Numbered from the stretch's first letter, positions 22,250 to 33,479 are shown. The stretch is 64,000 nucleotides of DNA from Macrotis lagotis (GCF_037893015.1 NC_133661.1:224356489-224420488); one strand, 5' to 3'. The notes: generated by a model from the sequence alone, not told the origin. Program-made: numbers and translations.

Positions 22250-22512
22250 AGCAATTATTTCCCCAATTTTATGTAAAGATAATTTTCAACATTCATCTTT
22301 ATATGATTTTTCTCTTTCCCATCCTTCCCTCCCCCTTCCCTAAGAAAGCAAGTAATCTGACACAGGTTATACATACACAATCCTGTTCCATATATTTCTA
22401 TATTAGTCATACTGTTAAAGAAGAATCAGAACAAAAGAAAAAAACACAAGAAAGAAAGCAATAAACAAATTTTAAAAAGTGAAAATGATATGCTTTGATA
22501 TGCATAAAAGAA
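22250..22512 (-). repeat. 5'-truncated L1 3' end
   Basis: 'taaagataattttcaacat', a C-rich run near 22330, 'aggttatacatacacaatcc', 'gaagaatcagaacaaaag' and 'gaaaatgatatgctttgat' are the older L1 3' UTR type, as at 4130 and 31675. Confidence 0.85.
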
Positions 22513-22514
22513 AA

Positions 22515-23020
22515 CTATATTGCAATATAATTATCAAAAACAATTAAATTCCTGAATTCCAGGTTTCCAGTGATGAAGAAATGAAGAGTGGGAGAGATGT
22601 TGACTTGAGTGTAATAATGAAATATTGATATTCAGTAAATGAATGGATGCCATAGAATTAATATGAGAATTAGAATTAGTTTCCATGAAACACATAATAT
22701 ACATAGTACTTAATGCAGTGATTGCTCAATTATGGTTTTACAGAGCTGGAATCACAAGGGACTGCAAAATTTTCAGGCCTGCTGCTGGTGATTTCCTTGA
22801 GGGATTTTAGCACTTGGTCATGCATTCTGGAACACAATAAATTGCACTATCTCTATAAATAGATCTTGGCTTCAATGAGATTAAGCCTACATAAGCTATG
22901 GGAAGCTGAAAAAATGATGAATGTGCATTTATTTGAATTTAAAAGACAGTTTTCAGAGACCACTGAAAATGGTTGATAAGACTATCAATGGGGTCTTTAA
23001 TACAAGAAAAGTCAGCATGA
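22515..23020. other. No recognised feature
   Basis: 500 bp, nothing placed. Confidence 0.4.
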
Positions 23021-23022
23021 AC

Positions 23023-23140
23023 ATAGGATTATAAGATTATAGATCTAGAACTGGAAAGGATCTCTGGGAAAATCATGTAACTTCCTGGGATCTCAGTTTC
23101 AGCCTATGAAAATTGAGGAGATTGAACTGAATGATCTTCA
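23023..23140. repeat. MIR3 pieces
   Basis: 'tagatctagaactggaaagg' with 'atctctgggaaaatcatg' reads as reversed MIR3, then 'gatctcagtttcagcc' with 'gagattgaactgaatgatc' reads as forward MIR3. Both short. Confidence 0.5.
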
Positions 23141-23459
23141 AGGTACCTTGATGAGCCCATGTACTTTCAAGATAACAGGAGAAGAGAATGAGACAGGTCA
23201 GGACTATACACAGCCACAACAGTCCCAGTAGAAATATGTTATACAAAGCCACAACAATCCCAATAAACTATGCAGAGCCTGGCCCTAACATGAAGTTCCA
23301 TTTTAAAAAATAAGGTAGGAATGAGTAAATAAAAAGGGAAATAGAACTATTTTGATTTCAAGGACACCCAACATACAACCCAGATGAGTATAATACCTCC
23401 AAAACACCCACAAGCAAAGTGTCCAGTTAAAATACAGCTTGGCTATAAGACCAATTAGA

Positions 23460-24640
23460 AATTCTAGAAGAAATAAAGTACGAGTTTAAAAAATATTTTA
23501 AAATGGTATTATAAATGTGACAAAAGTGATTGGGGAAAGAAGTGGAAAGAAAATGAGGCATTTGGAAGAAAGACTTGGAATGAGAACTGAACAAATTAGC
23601 ACAGGTTGTCCATAGCCTTACTTGAATAATATATTTGCTAAAAAATTCTAATGGACCAAACAAGAGTTAATGTCTCTCTGAGGCAAAAAGAAATATCAAA
23701 ATAAAGTCAAAACTTTATTAAAAAAGAAAAAATTAGGGTATATCTTTCAAAAATAACTATTCTAGAAACCAGTTCAAGAGATTTAAGAAACTTTGAACTA
23801 TCTGAAAGCCACAACTAACAAAAAAGGGACTGAATATCATATTTCAATAAAACATGAAAAACTGCACATATTAAAACAAAAGGGCAAAATAGAAATTTAA
23901 GAAATATGATCACCCCCTTAAAGAAACCTCAAAATGAAAATCCCTAAGAACATAATAGTAAAATCTAATTCTTCTAATTCTGATTCTGTAAAGAGGGTGA
24001 AAAGTCCTGAAAATGGCAAGAAAGTTCAAGTACCATGGAACCACAATTAGAATCACACAAGGTTTAGTAGCTATTAATTAAAAGGAATAAAAACTAGAAC
24101 ACAATAGTCCAAAAATGCAAAAGCTGTAGGCTTACAACCAAGAATAACTTACCTAGCAAAACTGAGTATAATCTCATAGAGGGCAAAATGGACCTTAATG
24201 ACACAGAGGACTTTTAAGTATTCCTTATTAAAAATATAAGTAGAATTTTGAAATATAATCACAAAAGTAAAAGGAAACACAAAAAGAGAAATATTAATTA
24301 ATGGCTTATATTCTAATGCAAGAGGGCAGGAAGAGCAATAGTACAAGGGTCCTTTCAGAACCTTAATGTCACTAGGAATCATGGAGGAGTCTGATCAGAT
24401 AGAGAGCCTAGGAATGATTTTACTATGTTCTGGTGCTATGAAAAGAAGAAAGGAAATATAGGGGATGGGAGTATACAAAAGGAAAAAAAGAGGAGCAATA
24501 AAGGAAAAATTTAATACATAATTGGAGGTATAGGTAGAAAAACTATACAAATAAGGAAGGGGTAGGTGCATGGAAAGTCATTTGAAACACACTTATATAA
24601 ACTGATCAAAAGAGGGTTCAATAGGCATTCACCAAGATTT
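23460..24640 (+). repeat. Old HAL1-like element
   Basis: 'ttacaaccaagaataact' with 'tacctagcaaaactgagtat' and 'agggcaaaatggacctta' match, in order, the ORF1 C-terminal and 3' region of the HAL1 at 38317-40987 (there 'ttacaaccaataatcaac', 'ccagcaaaactgaacatcc'). The upstream A-rich part 23460-24000 is consistent with an ORF1 N-terminal half. No open frame. No ORF2-like sequence follows. Confidence 0.6.
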
Positions 24641-24849
24641 TGGAGTAGAAATACATTCAACTCCACAGCCAAACAGAAGAGAAAAGACAGAGGGGAAAGC
24701 AGAGGAGATTCAGGGAGAGTTTATTCATAAGCAAAACAAACCCTAAACTTAAAGGTAGGATTGTGAAGAGGAATTTAAAAAGAAAAGAGCAAAAGGTAAG
24801 AACTTATCATTGAGATCAAGTAGGTAGAGAATTGATGATCAATATGTAC

Positions 24850-25165
24850 CATAATAACATTGTAAAAATAAGTAATTTTGAAAGACTTAAGCATGCTGAT
24901 GAATACAACTCTTAACCAAGATTTCAGAGGATCTATTGTGAAATGTTAGCAATTTCCTGACAGAGAAGTCATGGACTGCATATGCAGAATGAGACACATA
25001 CTTTTGCACCTGGCCATTGTGGGAGTTTATTTTGCATGACTGCATATTCGTTACTAGGGTTTTCTTTTTCTTTCTTTTTTCCAATGGTGGTGGAGTGAAT
25101 GTGGGAGGAAGAGAAAATAAATGCTTGTTATTTTTGAAATAAAATTTAATTTAAAAATAAATAAG
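24850..25165 (+). repeat. LINE-like 3' terminus, family not assigned
   Basis: 'tcctgacagagaagtcatgg', 'gcagaatgagacacatac', 'ggccattgtgggagtttat' and 'aaataaatgcttgtta' followed by A-rich sequence. The same terminal module recurs at 58053-58680. It looks like the 3' end of a non-LTR retrotransposon. Confidence 0.6.
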
Positions 25166-25302
25166 ATGATTTTTACCTGGTGTTCAGTAAATGAGGCAAG
25201 ATTATATATAATATGGATAATTCCCTCAGTTGCCTACTTTACCCTTATAATATTGATTAAGTTTTTGTATTATTGTTGGAGAAAGTATGGCTATATGGCA
25301 AA

Positions 25303-25455
25303 TTTTTAAAAATTTATTTAAGGCAATAGGGTTAAGTGACTTGCCCAAGATCACACAGCTAGGTAATTATTAAGTGTCTAAGATCAGATTTGAATTTAGG
25401 TCCTCATGACTTCAGGGCCAGTGCTCTATCCACTGAATGACCTAGCTGACCTATG
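25303..25455 (-). repeat. WSINE1-like SINE
   Basis: 'ggcaatagggttaagtgac', 'acacagctaggtaattatt' and 'cagtgctctatccactgaat' in reverse order. The shared 'gcaaatttt' at both edges (near 25298 and 25458) may be its TSD. Confidence 0.9.
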
Positions 25456-25489
25456 TAGCAAATTTTAATTAATTGTACAAGTAACAATG

Positions 25490-25548
25490 GACATTAGAAT
25501 TTGTCACTTTAATGTTTACAAAGTACTTTCCACACATTATCTTATTGG
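25490..25548 (-). repeat. MIR CORE fragment
   Basis: 'tttacaaagtactttccac' and 'acattatcttat' are the reversed MIR tail. The rest is missing. Confidence 0.55.
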
Positions 25549-25559
25549 TTCTCAAATAT

Positions 25560-26640
25560 TGTTGTTTTTGCTGTTGTTGTTCTTACAGCATAGTATTCTT
25601 TGCCATGAGGAACTATATATTAAATTATTGGCTTCTTGGGAGAGGTGAAAAGTTCATTCTCAATTTCTTTCCAAATAAACAGCTTTTTTTTGTTGAGCAC
25701 TTTGAAAGACTATGGTCTAACATGTTTTGGTGATATAATTTTTGTGTAATCATTAAGTTTTGCTTATTTTTGTGAATTCTATTCTTGTGATATTACATAT
25801 GCTGGATAAGCCAAATTTGTATTGAACAAAATTATTTATATATTGTCTTTTATTTGTTTACATTGTATATGTATTGCCCACATATGCTATGTATATGTTC
25901 ACAAGATTTGTCAAAATGCTGCTCCTAGCATATGAATCTTTAGAGTCTCTCCCAATATCTCCAAGGGAGACTAAATTCTGCCTACAGGGGAGCAGGAGAT
26001 TAAGGTCAAGAGTTTGGCTGTTCTGATTTCCTCAGAGAGGCAAAAAAAGACTAGAATTACATCTATTTGGCACTCCCCAATAGATTAATCCCTCATATGC
26101 CCTTGGGGGTGGAATTAGTTTCAAGCTACATTTTTTCTTTCAAGTCACTGTTTTGTAACAGGGAAGATTTGCCCCAAGCTTGATTCCTTTTCCATCAAAT
26201 GCCAGTTACACAAAGACACACAGTATTCAGCAAATAAAACCTTTTATATGAGCAGAGAACAAAGAAAAGAGAAATTATACAGAGCAGAATATACCAGACA
26301 ATACACAGAATAAATGGGTTCTTCCTCTGGGAGAGGGAAAGCTCAGATTCAATTGGAAAGAAGAGTATTGTTGATCTAAATCAAGGAGCAAATCTCCCCA
26401 AAGTCTCTAAGGAAACGAACTGGCACAGGGTCCCATTTCTCTACAAGTTAGCTTCTTAGAGTCTTTCTGTCCTTTACAGAGGCATCACTCCCAAAAGAGC
26501 ATAAAAACCAAATGGAGAATTCTCCTCTCTCAAGTTCTCTCCCTCATCGTTCTTCATGGAGGAACCAAGCATCCAGTAATCGTTCTCTCCATCAATAAAT
26601 AATGTCTTATAAATATGGTTAGTTGAATTCCAGGTTACAT
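25560..26640. other. No recognised feature
   Basis: About 1.1 kb. 25990-26490 is less AT-rich and could belong to an unrecognised repeat, because its minus strand has a TATAAAA-like box next to a terminal-looking T-rich segment near 26245. I cannot name it. Confidence 0.4.
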
Positions 26641-26647
26641 CTGCAAG

Positions 26648-26850
26648 AGTCAAAGAGTAATAGACAGAGCTCGAAGGGACCTTGGAAGTCATATTGTCCA
26701 ACTCCTCATTTTACAGAGGAGGAAACTGAGGACCAGGAAGTACCAGTAACTTGTCTAAGGTCACACAGCTAGTAGATATCAGAGGGGGGTATTTAACTCA
26801 AGTCCTTTAATTCTAAATCCAACACTTTCCCCAATGAACCATGATGTTTC
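26648..26850 (-). repeat. MIR3
   Basis: 'agctcgaagggaccttgg', 'attttacagaggaggaaac', 'tcacacagctagtagata' and the complement of the head to about 26850. Well preserved for its age. Confidence 0.82.
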
Positions 26851-26904
26851 CATAACATCTAAATATTTGCAGCATACTGTTTGAGAACCATTATATTAGA
26901 GTTA

Positions 26905-27140
26905 TTATTATTGTTATCCAGTCATTTCAATCATGTCTGGCTCTACATGACTCTGGTTTTCTTGTCAAAGATAACTAAATGTCTTTGCCATTTCCTTCAC
27001 TTCATTTTATATATGAGGAAACTGAGGCCAACAGGGTTGAGTGACTTCCCCAGGATCCCATAACTAATAGGGGTCTGAGGCCATATTTGAACTCCAGTCT
27101 TCCTGATTCCAGGCCCAGCACTCTCTCCACTTAGTTGCCC
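26905..27140 (-). repeat. MAR1-like CORE-SINE
   Basis: 'ttatccagtcatttcaatc', 'gccatttccttcacttc', 'gaggaaactgaggccaac' and 'cactctctccacttagttg' in reverse order. Confidence 0.85.
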
Positions 27141-27149
27141 AAGTTTCTA

Positions 27150-27275
27150 TTATGTTCATTTTATGGATGTGGAAATAGGTTTTAAGAGGTTAAGTGACTT
27201 GACCTTAGTTATGCATCTAGGAAGTATTTCTGGCAGGATCTGAACTCTACTCTTCCTTACTCCATATTTCTCTTT
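27150..27275 (-). repeat. MIR
   Basis: 'cattttatggatgtggaaat', 'agaggttaagtgacttgac' and 'ggcaggatctgaactcta' in reversed MIR order. Confidence 0.72.
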
Positions 27276-27279
27276 TCCC

Positions 27280-27770
27280 ACAATTTGGAAAATACTAATT
27301 ATTTTCTTGAAAATAACAATATTTTTTAAAACAATCTAGTTCAGAAAAAAATGCTATCAAATTGTTCATTAAATATCCTGTCTAAATCATCACTAGATCT
27401 AAATGATTCTTTGGCAAGAAATTAGTAACAAATACTGCTTTCTCTAAGAGAAATGAAACTTGAAGATATCAACCAATCATCTTATGGGTTTCCAAATTTG
27501 AGGTTCTAGTTCTTTGCCACTCATTCCTTTTGCATTTTTTCCCTCTCTATTGAAGAACTCAACTACTTTCATGGCTTTAATGAACACCTCTACACAACTG
27601 ATAATAAAATCTATATCCCAGTTCTTATGTTAATTCTTCAGTTGGTGACTGGACAGTTTCTGGGTACTGTATTTAAAGAATCTGTAGAATATCCAATTCC
27701 ATTTAGAAGTTCTGTCATCACTTCAACTTCAGTATATTTCAAATAAAATTCAGTCCCTCCCTGTGCCCAT
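27280..27770. other. No recognised feature
   Basis: About 490 bp. Part of it, from 27530 on, may be a further decayed upstream part of the L2 that is recognisable from 27775. Confidence 0.4.
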
Positions 27771-27774
27771 CAAA

Positions 27775-28090
27775 CATTGGCTCACATTCACTTCTGACTT
27801 ATTTTTCTCTTTCATTTTCCAAATCATTCAGGCTCAAAGGCTCAGATTCATTTTTGGGGTCCTCCTGCTACCTCTATCCTCATATTCAGTCATTTACTAG
27901 ATCCTATCAATTCATGTCTTTCTGTTTTGTTCTTTTCTTTCCATTTTTATCACCATCACCCTACTTCAATCTCATATTACCTCATGATTATGGGATTTTA
28001 AAAGCTTCCTCACTGTCTTATTGCAACTAGTCTCTGCAACTCAGTGCTGCCATATTGGTCTTCCCAAGATAACATTTTTCATGAAGTTGC
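27775..28090 (+). repeat. L2 ORF remnant
   Basis: 'ccatcaccctacttcaatc' region, 'ttattgcaactagtctctg' and 'ccatattggtcttcccaag' follow the L2 reverse-transcriptase C-terminal order (the family's 'tggactactgcaacagcctcc' and later phrases), decayed. Confidence 0.6.
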
Positions 28091-28267
28091 TTTTTTATCT
28101 AGAAATGTCAGTCACTATTAGGGAATCCTGGGTGGACAATAGAAATTTCCTAAATGTAACTCTCCCTCTACCTCACCACATAACACAAGTAAAAATTCCT
28201 TTCTTACAAAAAACAAAGAAACAATGACAAGAGAAAGAAATGAAACAAGACAATTTAAAAAAGCCAT

Positions 28268-28690
28268 CAAAAGGAAATTTTTTCTTAAAGTTGTATTTAT
28301 TTCTTTCAATTAATAAAAATTAATTTTGATCCTTCCCACTATTCCCTACCAATTAAAAGAATAAGAAAAATAAATATCCATAGTCACCAAAGCAAATTCT
28401 CACGTTGTTTTCATTCTGTATACCAAGTCCATTATCATTCTGTTAGGAGGTGGGTAGCAAACTTCTTTGTCCTCTGGAATCATGGTTGATTACTGCAATG
28501 ATCTAAGAACTCAAATTTCTCATAATTACTTATTTTTATAATATTGCTATTATAGTATAAATTATTCTCCTATCTACTCACTTCACTCTGCATAATTTCA
28601 TATAAACCTTAGGTTTCTCTGAAATTGTCCCATTTATCACTTTAATGGTATCACAGTATTCCATTACATGAATTATGCAATAAGCAATTA
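28268..28690 (-). repeat. Old L1 3' end
   Basis: 'cactcacttcactctgc' in outline, 'aggtttctctgaaattgtcc' and 'tatcacagtattccattac' give the reversed L1 3' region. It meets a plus-strand L1 at about 28700, so the two L1s lie head to head. Confidence 0.68.
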
Positions 28691-29838
28691 TAAAAAAGTT
28701 TTTTATACAAATTAAATCAGATCTAAATAATTGGAGAAATATTAATTTTATATGCAGACAAGGCTAATATAAGAAAAATTACAGTTGTACCCAAACTAAT
28801 TAATATATTCAATGCCATTCCTAAATTATCAAAAAATTATTTTACTGAGTTAGAAAAACAGCAACATTCATTTGCAAGAATATCAAAGGAATATCAAAGA
28901 ATATCAAAGGAAAAAATGAAAAAATGTAAAGGAAAGATGATTAGCCATATTACATCTTAAACTATAAGGTGCAATAATTTTCAAAACTTTATGGTCCAGC
29001 TAAGAAATAGAAAGGTAGATCACATATGAACAGAGTAGACATACATATAAAGACTTACATTTTTGAGATTAGAATTCATGATTGGTAAAAATTGTTGGGA
29101 AAGTTGGAAAACAATCTTGTGAAAATTGGATATAGACCAATATCTTATATCATTTACCTCGATAAGGTCAAAATGGATACATAATCTAGATTTAAAGAGA
29201 GATATTACAAGAAAATTGGAAGAATGTTAGTATCACCTATTATACTTATGAATAAGTAAATATTTTATGAATAAATAAGAGATAGAGAGCAAAATTAGAT
29301 GTAAAATGAATAATTTTTATTGCATTAAATTAAAAAGGTTTGGTACAAATAAAACAATTGTAGCCAGAAGGAAAGCTGAAAAATGGGGGGAAATTCTAAC
29401 AGTTTCCCAGATAAAGAGCTCATATTTCAAATATGTAAAAAACTTTATCAAATCTCTATAAATGATCAAAGGATACGAACAGGCAATTTTCTGCTGAAGA
29501 AATGAAAACAGTTTATAATCACATGAAAAAATGCTGTAAATCATTATTGATGAGAGAAATACATATTAAATACAGCCTTGAGATATCATTTTACAACTAT
29601 AAGATTAGCTTAAATGACTGAAAGGAAAAGAAACAAAGGTAGGAGTGGAAGTGAAAAAATTGGGACAATAATTCCTGTTTGTGAAATTATGAACTGATCT
29701 AACTTTTTTGGAGAGCAGTTTGGAATTATGCACAAAGATTTATTAATCTGTCTATACCATACTAGGTTTTTTCCCAAAGATGATTAGAGCAAAAGGAAAA
29801 AAATTAAATATGCTTTAAAATATTTATAGTAGTTCTCT

Positions 29839-30031
29839 AGGGGCGCCTAGGTGGCGTAGGGGCAGCTAGGTGGCACAATATAGGGGTGGCTAGGTGGTGC
29901 AGTAGATAAAGCACCAGCCCTGGAGTCAGGAGTACCTGAGTTCAAATCCGGTCTCAGACACTTAATAATTACCTAGCTGTGTGGCCTTGAGTAATCCACT
30001 TAACCCCATTTGCCTTTAAAAAAACCCTAAA
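29839..30031 (+). mobile_element. WSINE1-like SINE with three tandem heads and perfect TSD
   Basis: The SINE 5' head occurs three times in a row: 'ggggcgcctaggtggcgta' at 29840-29858, 'ggggcagctaggtggcac' with 'aatata' at 29859-29882, then the complete SINE from 'ggggtggctaggtggtgc' at 29883. The body has 'gagttcaaatccggtctcag' and an A-tail. A perfect 22-bp direct repeat starting 'aaaatattta' and ending 'gttctct' flanks the whole unit at 29817-29838 and 30032-30053, so all three heads arrived together or arose inside one insertion. Confidence 0.93.
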
Positions 30032-30374
30032 AAAATATTTATAGTAGTTCTCTCTGTGGTGGCAAAGATCTGGAAATTGTGGAAATGTCTACCAATTAGG
30101 GAATGGTTGAAAAGTTTATAGTATATGATCCTGATGCAATACAACTATCCTATAAGAAATAATGTACTCAGTGATCTTAAAAACATGGATAGGCTTGCAT
30201 GAAATAATGAAGAGAAAAATAAGCAAAACCTAGAGAATATTATATACAAGAACAAAAATATTTTTAAGAACAACTTTTGATTATTATAAATACCTAAACT
30301 AACTAAAAAAGACCTATAAAAGAAAAAAACTGTCTGTATCCAGAGAAAGAACTTATAGATATGTGTATAAAATG

Positions 30375-30450
30375 ATTTTATGGTTATATATGTATATATG
30401 TATATATGTATACATGTATATGCAGATACATGTATATGCATATATACAAA
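30375..30450. repeat. AT/TATG simple repeat
   Basis: Alternating 'tatatgtata' units with variants, within the L1 3' UTR. Confidence 0.85.
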
Positions 30451-30689
30451 TATTCATGTCTAATGGTAACCCTGTCTAGGGTGGGGGAAGAGAATAAAGA
30501 AAAAAGAAAGCTATAGAATAACTTTAATGCATATTTAAGAGGAATAGCAAGTTATACATAATAGATTTGCAATTTCATGTGCAATCAACCTTCAACTATG
30601 TTATAGAGATGTTTGTTTTATTTCTTAATTTCAGAATAAAATAAATAAAATTATATAGATGAATATATACATAGATAGATATAAATCTA

Positions 30690-31065
30690 TATATTTACTT
30701 TTATTTGTATAGCCAGTTCCTAACTGATAACCACCTCTATAGTTTCCAGTTCTTTGCCTCAAAAAACAGCTGCTATAAATATTTGTACTCTTTCTTTGAA
30801 ATTTTTAGGCATATAGTCCTAGAATTACTCTGTTAAAGGGAGTATATAGTTTAGTTGCTTTCCAGAATGGTTATACCAGATCAAATCAACAACACCTTAA
30901 TATACGCATTTTCTCACTGTCATCCAACATTTGCCAACTCCGCCAATCTATTGGGTATGAGGTAGAACCTCAGAATTACCCTAATTAAATTTCTATAATT
31001 ATTAGCAATTTGTAGCACTTTTCCTTACGTTAAATATCTTTGATTTTTTTTTCCTTTGAAAACTA
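30690..31065 (-). repeat. Old L1 fragment
   Basis: 'ccagttctttgcctc', 'acagctgctataaatattt', 'ttgctttccagaatggtta' and 'gggtatgaggtagaacctc' are the reversed ORF2 C-terminal/3' region of an old L1. Confidence 0.68.
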
Positions 31066-31069
31066 AAGG

Positions 31070-31215
31070 CAGCATAGTGACCTTGGTAAAAGAATTCAAG
31101 GATAGATGTTCCTGCCAGCCTTCAAGGAAACCCTGATAATCCAGGAAGCCAGGATGCAAGCCCAGGAGGATTTTGGATTTGGGATTTTCTAAGACAATGT
31201 TATATAGTTAAACTG
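31070..31215 (+). repeat. Unassigned repeat family Y, copy 1
   Basis: 'catagtgaccttggtaaaag', 'cagccttcaaggaaacc', 'agccaggatgcaagccc' and 'aggaggattttgg' recur in the same order at 37080-37205. Strand is arbitrary. I do not recognise the family. Confidence 0.6.
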
Positions 31216-31604
31216 TGAACCTAACTCCTTCTCCTTCCCAGACACTGAGGTAGTGGTAGTGTAAAGTTGGATTTTGCCTCCCGGGTATTAGGGGGGAGTG
31301 GGGATTTGTATATTTATTTTTGCTATACCTTTGATGTAGATATTATTTTGAAAGAGCTAACTTGAATGTTAAGCAGTTAAATAGAACTGGGTGTAAGGAA
31401 CCCAAAAATTGTGGAAGACAATTAGTGGGCAGAGAGACAAAACAACACCAAACCTTAAGGGAAGAGAGATGTAGCAAGCTCAGATATCTAGAAATGGAGC
31501 CAGAGTAATCACTGTTAAATTCAGATAGCATAAATATAAAGTACATAAATGCAAATATATACAAAGTAGTTAAATACAAGGTCATTTGGGCTTGAGAATA
31601 CTAA
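31216..31604. other. No recognised feature
   Basis: Nothing placed. May hold more of repeat Y. Confidence 0.4.
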
Positions 31605-31662
31605 CAGTTGGGAGGGTTTCAGGAAAGACTTCATGTGGAAGGTGATACTTGAATTATATCAT
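31605..31662 (-). repeat. L2 fragment
   Basis: 'tcaggaaagacttcatgtgg' with 'aaggtgatacttgaatt' is the complement of the L2 segment ending in 'cctcagggaagccttccct'. Confidence 0.5.
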
Positions 31663-31674
31663 TTTTCCATATTT

Positions 31675-32144
31675 TTAAATTAATTTTTAAAATTTCCAAT
31701 TACATGTAGAGATAATTTTCAGCATTCACTCTTGTTAATTTTTCACCCTTTCTCCCTTCCCTCCCTCCTCCTCAAGACAGCCAGAAATCTGAAATAGGTT
31801 TTACATACACAATTGTGTTAAATTTTTCCATATTAATCATTCTATGAAAAAAGAATCAGAACAAAAGGGAAAAACCAGGAGAAAGAAAAAAATAAATAGA
31901 AGTGAAAATAGTATGCATTCAGACTCCATTGTTCCTTTTCAAAAGTCTTTGAGTTCTTTGATCACTGTATAACTGAGAAGAGCTAAGTCTATTATGGTTG
32001 ATCATCTCACAATGTAGCTGTTACTGTGTACAATGTTTTTCCTGGCACTGCTCACTTCACTCAGCATCTGTTCATGTAAGACGTTTTTATATAAAATTTT
32101 TCTGAAATCCACTTGCTCGTCATTTCTTATAGAACAATAGTGTT
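31675..32144 (-). repeat. Older L1 3' end, left part
   Basis: 'gagataattttcagcattc', a C/T-rich run near 31750, 'gaaataggttttacatac', 'gaatcagaacaaaaggg', 'cacttcactcagcatctg' and 'tagaacaatagtgtttt'. The remainder of the same L1 resumes at about 33034. Confidence 0.85.
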
Positions 32145-32384
32145 TTGCCACCTAACTTCATACAAGACTTTGAGGGGTGTCAATAACAACTAGGGGGGTG
32201 TCAAGGAAGGATTTTTATAAGAGCTAGTACTTTATATATGTATTTATGTACATATACATATATATGAATACAAAAGAATTAAGGGATTCTAAGAGATAGA
32301 GTACAAGATTGAAAACATTTGAATTATGGAAGATAAATTCTCAAGTAAGTTCTCACATGCATTTTGTCTCTCTGTTGGAATTCC

Positions 32385-32560
32385 TTGTTCCTCTTTCATT
32401 CTGGAAGGGGAATATGACTCAGGAAGGTGATGTTATGACTTGAATTGGATTAAAGTGAGGGAAGGCTGTGCAAAGTCTCCACTAGAGCCATCTGAGTCCA
32501 GTGGCCAGATAGAGATAAGAATGATTAGGGTTAGCCCCAGGTGCAGTGGGAGACCTTATC
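32385..32560 (-). repeat. WALLSI-like long-tailed SINE, reverse
   Basis: 'gttatgacttgaattggat', 'aagtgagggaaggctgtgc' and 'agagccatctgagtccagtg' with 'gccagatagagataag' are the complement of the distinct tail seen forward at 51845-52135 and 53422-53700. The family name is tentative. Confidence 0.75.
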
Positions 32561-32831
32561 CTTTTTAAGCCAAAGTCTTTCCCAGGTCTCAGTTTGTCTA
32601 AGGTAACACTCAGCACTAGTGTGACAGGATCTCTCTTCAAGGAGTTTACATGATATCCACCTGAAGAAAGACAACGATCAACTCAGTACATATTGAAGCA
32701 GATCTTTTTTTTTCACTTTATTATGTATATGTTTTCTTTTTCAAGATGATTGATAAAGAAATATATTTTAGATGATGTAACCTAAATAATTGATATCATG
32801 TTATCTTTTCAATGAGTGGGAGAGAGGATGA

Positions 32832-32985
32832 AGAGGCAGCTAGGCAACACAGTGGCTAGAGTACTGGTCCTAGAGTCAGGAGGACCTGAGTTCAAATCCA
32901 ACTGCAGACAACTAGCTGTGTGACTTTGGACAAGTCACTTAACCCCATTACCTTAAATAAATTTTTTTAAAATTTTTAAAAAGTT
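32832..32985 (+). repeat. WSINE1-like SINE
   Basis: 'gaggcagctaggcaacac', 'gagttcaaatccaactgcag', 'ctagctgtgtgactttgg' and 'accccattaccttaaat'. Confidence 0.9.
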
Positions 32986-33019
32986 AAAACACTAAAATAA
33001 ATAAATAATATGTGAAAAG

Positions 33020-33125
33020 AGAGCAATAGTGTTCTATCATATTCATATACTATATCTTGTTTAGCCATTCCCCAATTTGTGGTCATTCCCTCAATTTCCA
33101 TGAATTATATACTAAAAGCAAGAAT
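33020..33125 (-). repeat. Older L1 3' end, right part
   Basis: 'atcatattcatatactatat', 'tagccattccccaatttg' and 'ggtcattccctcaatttcc' continue the L1 that stops at 32144. Confidence 0.8.
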
Positions 33126-33158
33126 TGTATTTTACAAAATTATCTTAAAGTTGTATCT

Positions 33159-33400
33159 TTGTTGTTGTTTTGCCTTTTTTTCCAGTTGTGTCCAATTCTT
33201 TGTGACCCCATTTGATAAAGATACTGGATGGTTTGCCATGTCCTTCTCCATCTCATTTTACATAGGAGAAAAAAATGAAGCAAACAGGATTAAATAATTC
33301 ACCCAGGGTTACACAGCTAGGACTTGTCTGAGGCTGCATTTGAACATAGGAAGATGTCTTCCTAATGCTAGGTCCAGAACTCTATCCATTTTGTCATTTT
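33159..33400 (-). repeat. MAR1-like CORE-SINE
   Basis: 'ccagttgtgtccaattctt', 'gtttgccatgtccttctcc', 'ggttacacagctaggact' and 'aactctatccattttg' in reverse order. Confidence 0.87.
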
Positions 33401-33479
33401 GTTGTTCCAAAAATTGTATTTCAGAATGACTCTATAAAGTGGAGAAGAAAGGAAGTGGATTCCAACTACAGAAGCTGCA

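Larger units (their letters stand above)
28700..30620 (+). repeat. Old L1 ORF2 C-terminal half and 3' UTR, interrupted by SINE
   Basis: 'ttcaatgccattcctaaat', 'aaaattattttactgag', 'aaggtcaaaatggatacat', 'gagcagtttggaattatgc' and 'gtggtggcaaagatctgg' in L1 order. ORF2 is full of stops. A SINE with a 22-bp TSD interrupts it at 29839-30031. AT-rich simple sequence grows inside the 3' UTR at 30375-30450. Confidence 0.85.
32145..33019. other. Composite insertion splitting an L1
   Basis: 875 bp between 'agaacaatagtgtt' (32131-32144) and 'agagcaatagtgtt' (33020-33033), 13 of 14 identical, the expected form of a TSD. Contents: about 235 bp unplaced, a reverse SINE (32385-32560), about 270 bp unplaced, and a forward WSINE1 (32832-32985) running into an A-rich end. 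It is not clear which element made the TSD. Confidence 0.55.

Noticed and set aside
22228-22509. 'tgcataaaa' on both sides of the L1 3' end at 22250 as a TSD
   Set aside because: Most of the right-hand match is L1 sequence itself, so the duplication is not demonstrated.
25543-26893. Inverted pair 'tattggttctcaaa' and 'tttgagaaccatta', like hAT (MER5-type) terminal repeats 1.35 kb apart
   Set aside because: The 8-base flanks do not match as a TSD, the outermost bases do not fit CAG...CTG ends, and the interval contains a MIR3. Probably chance.
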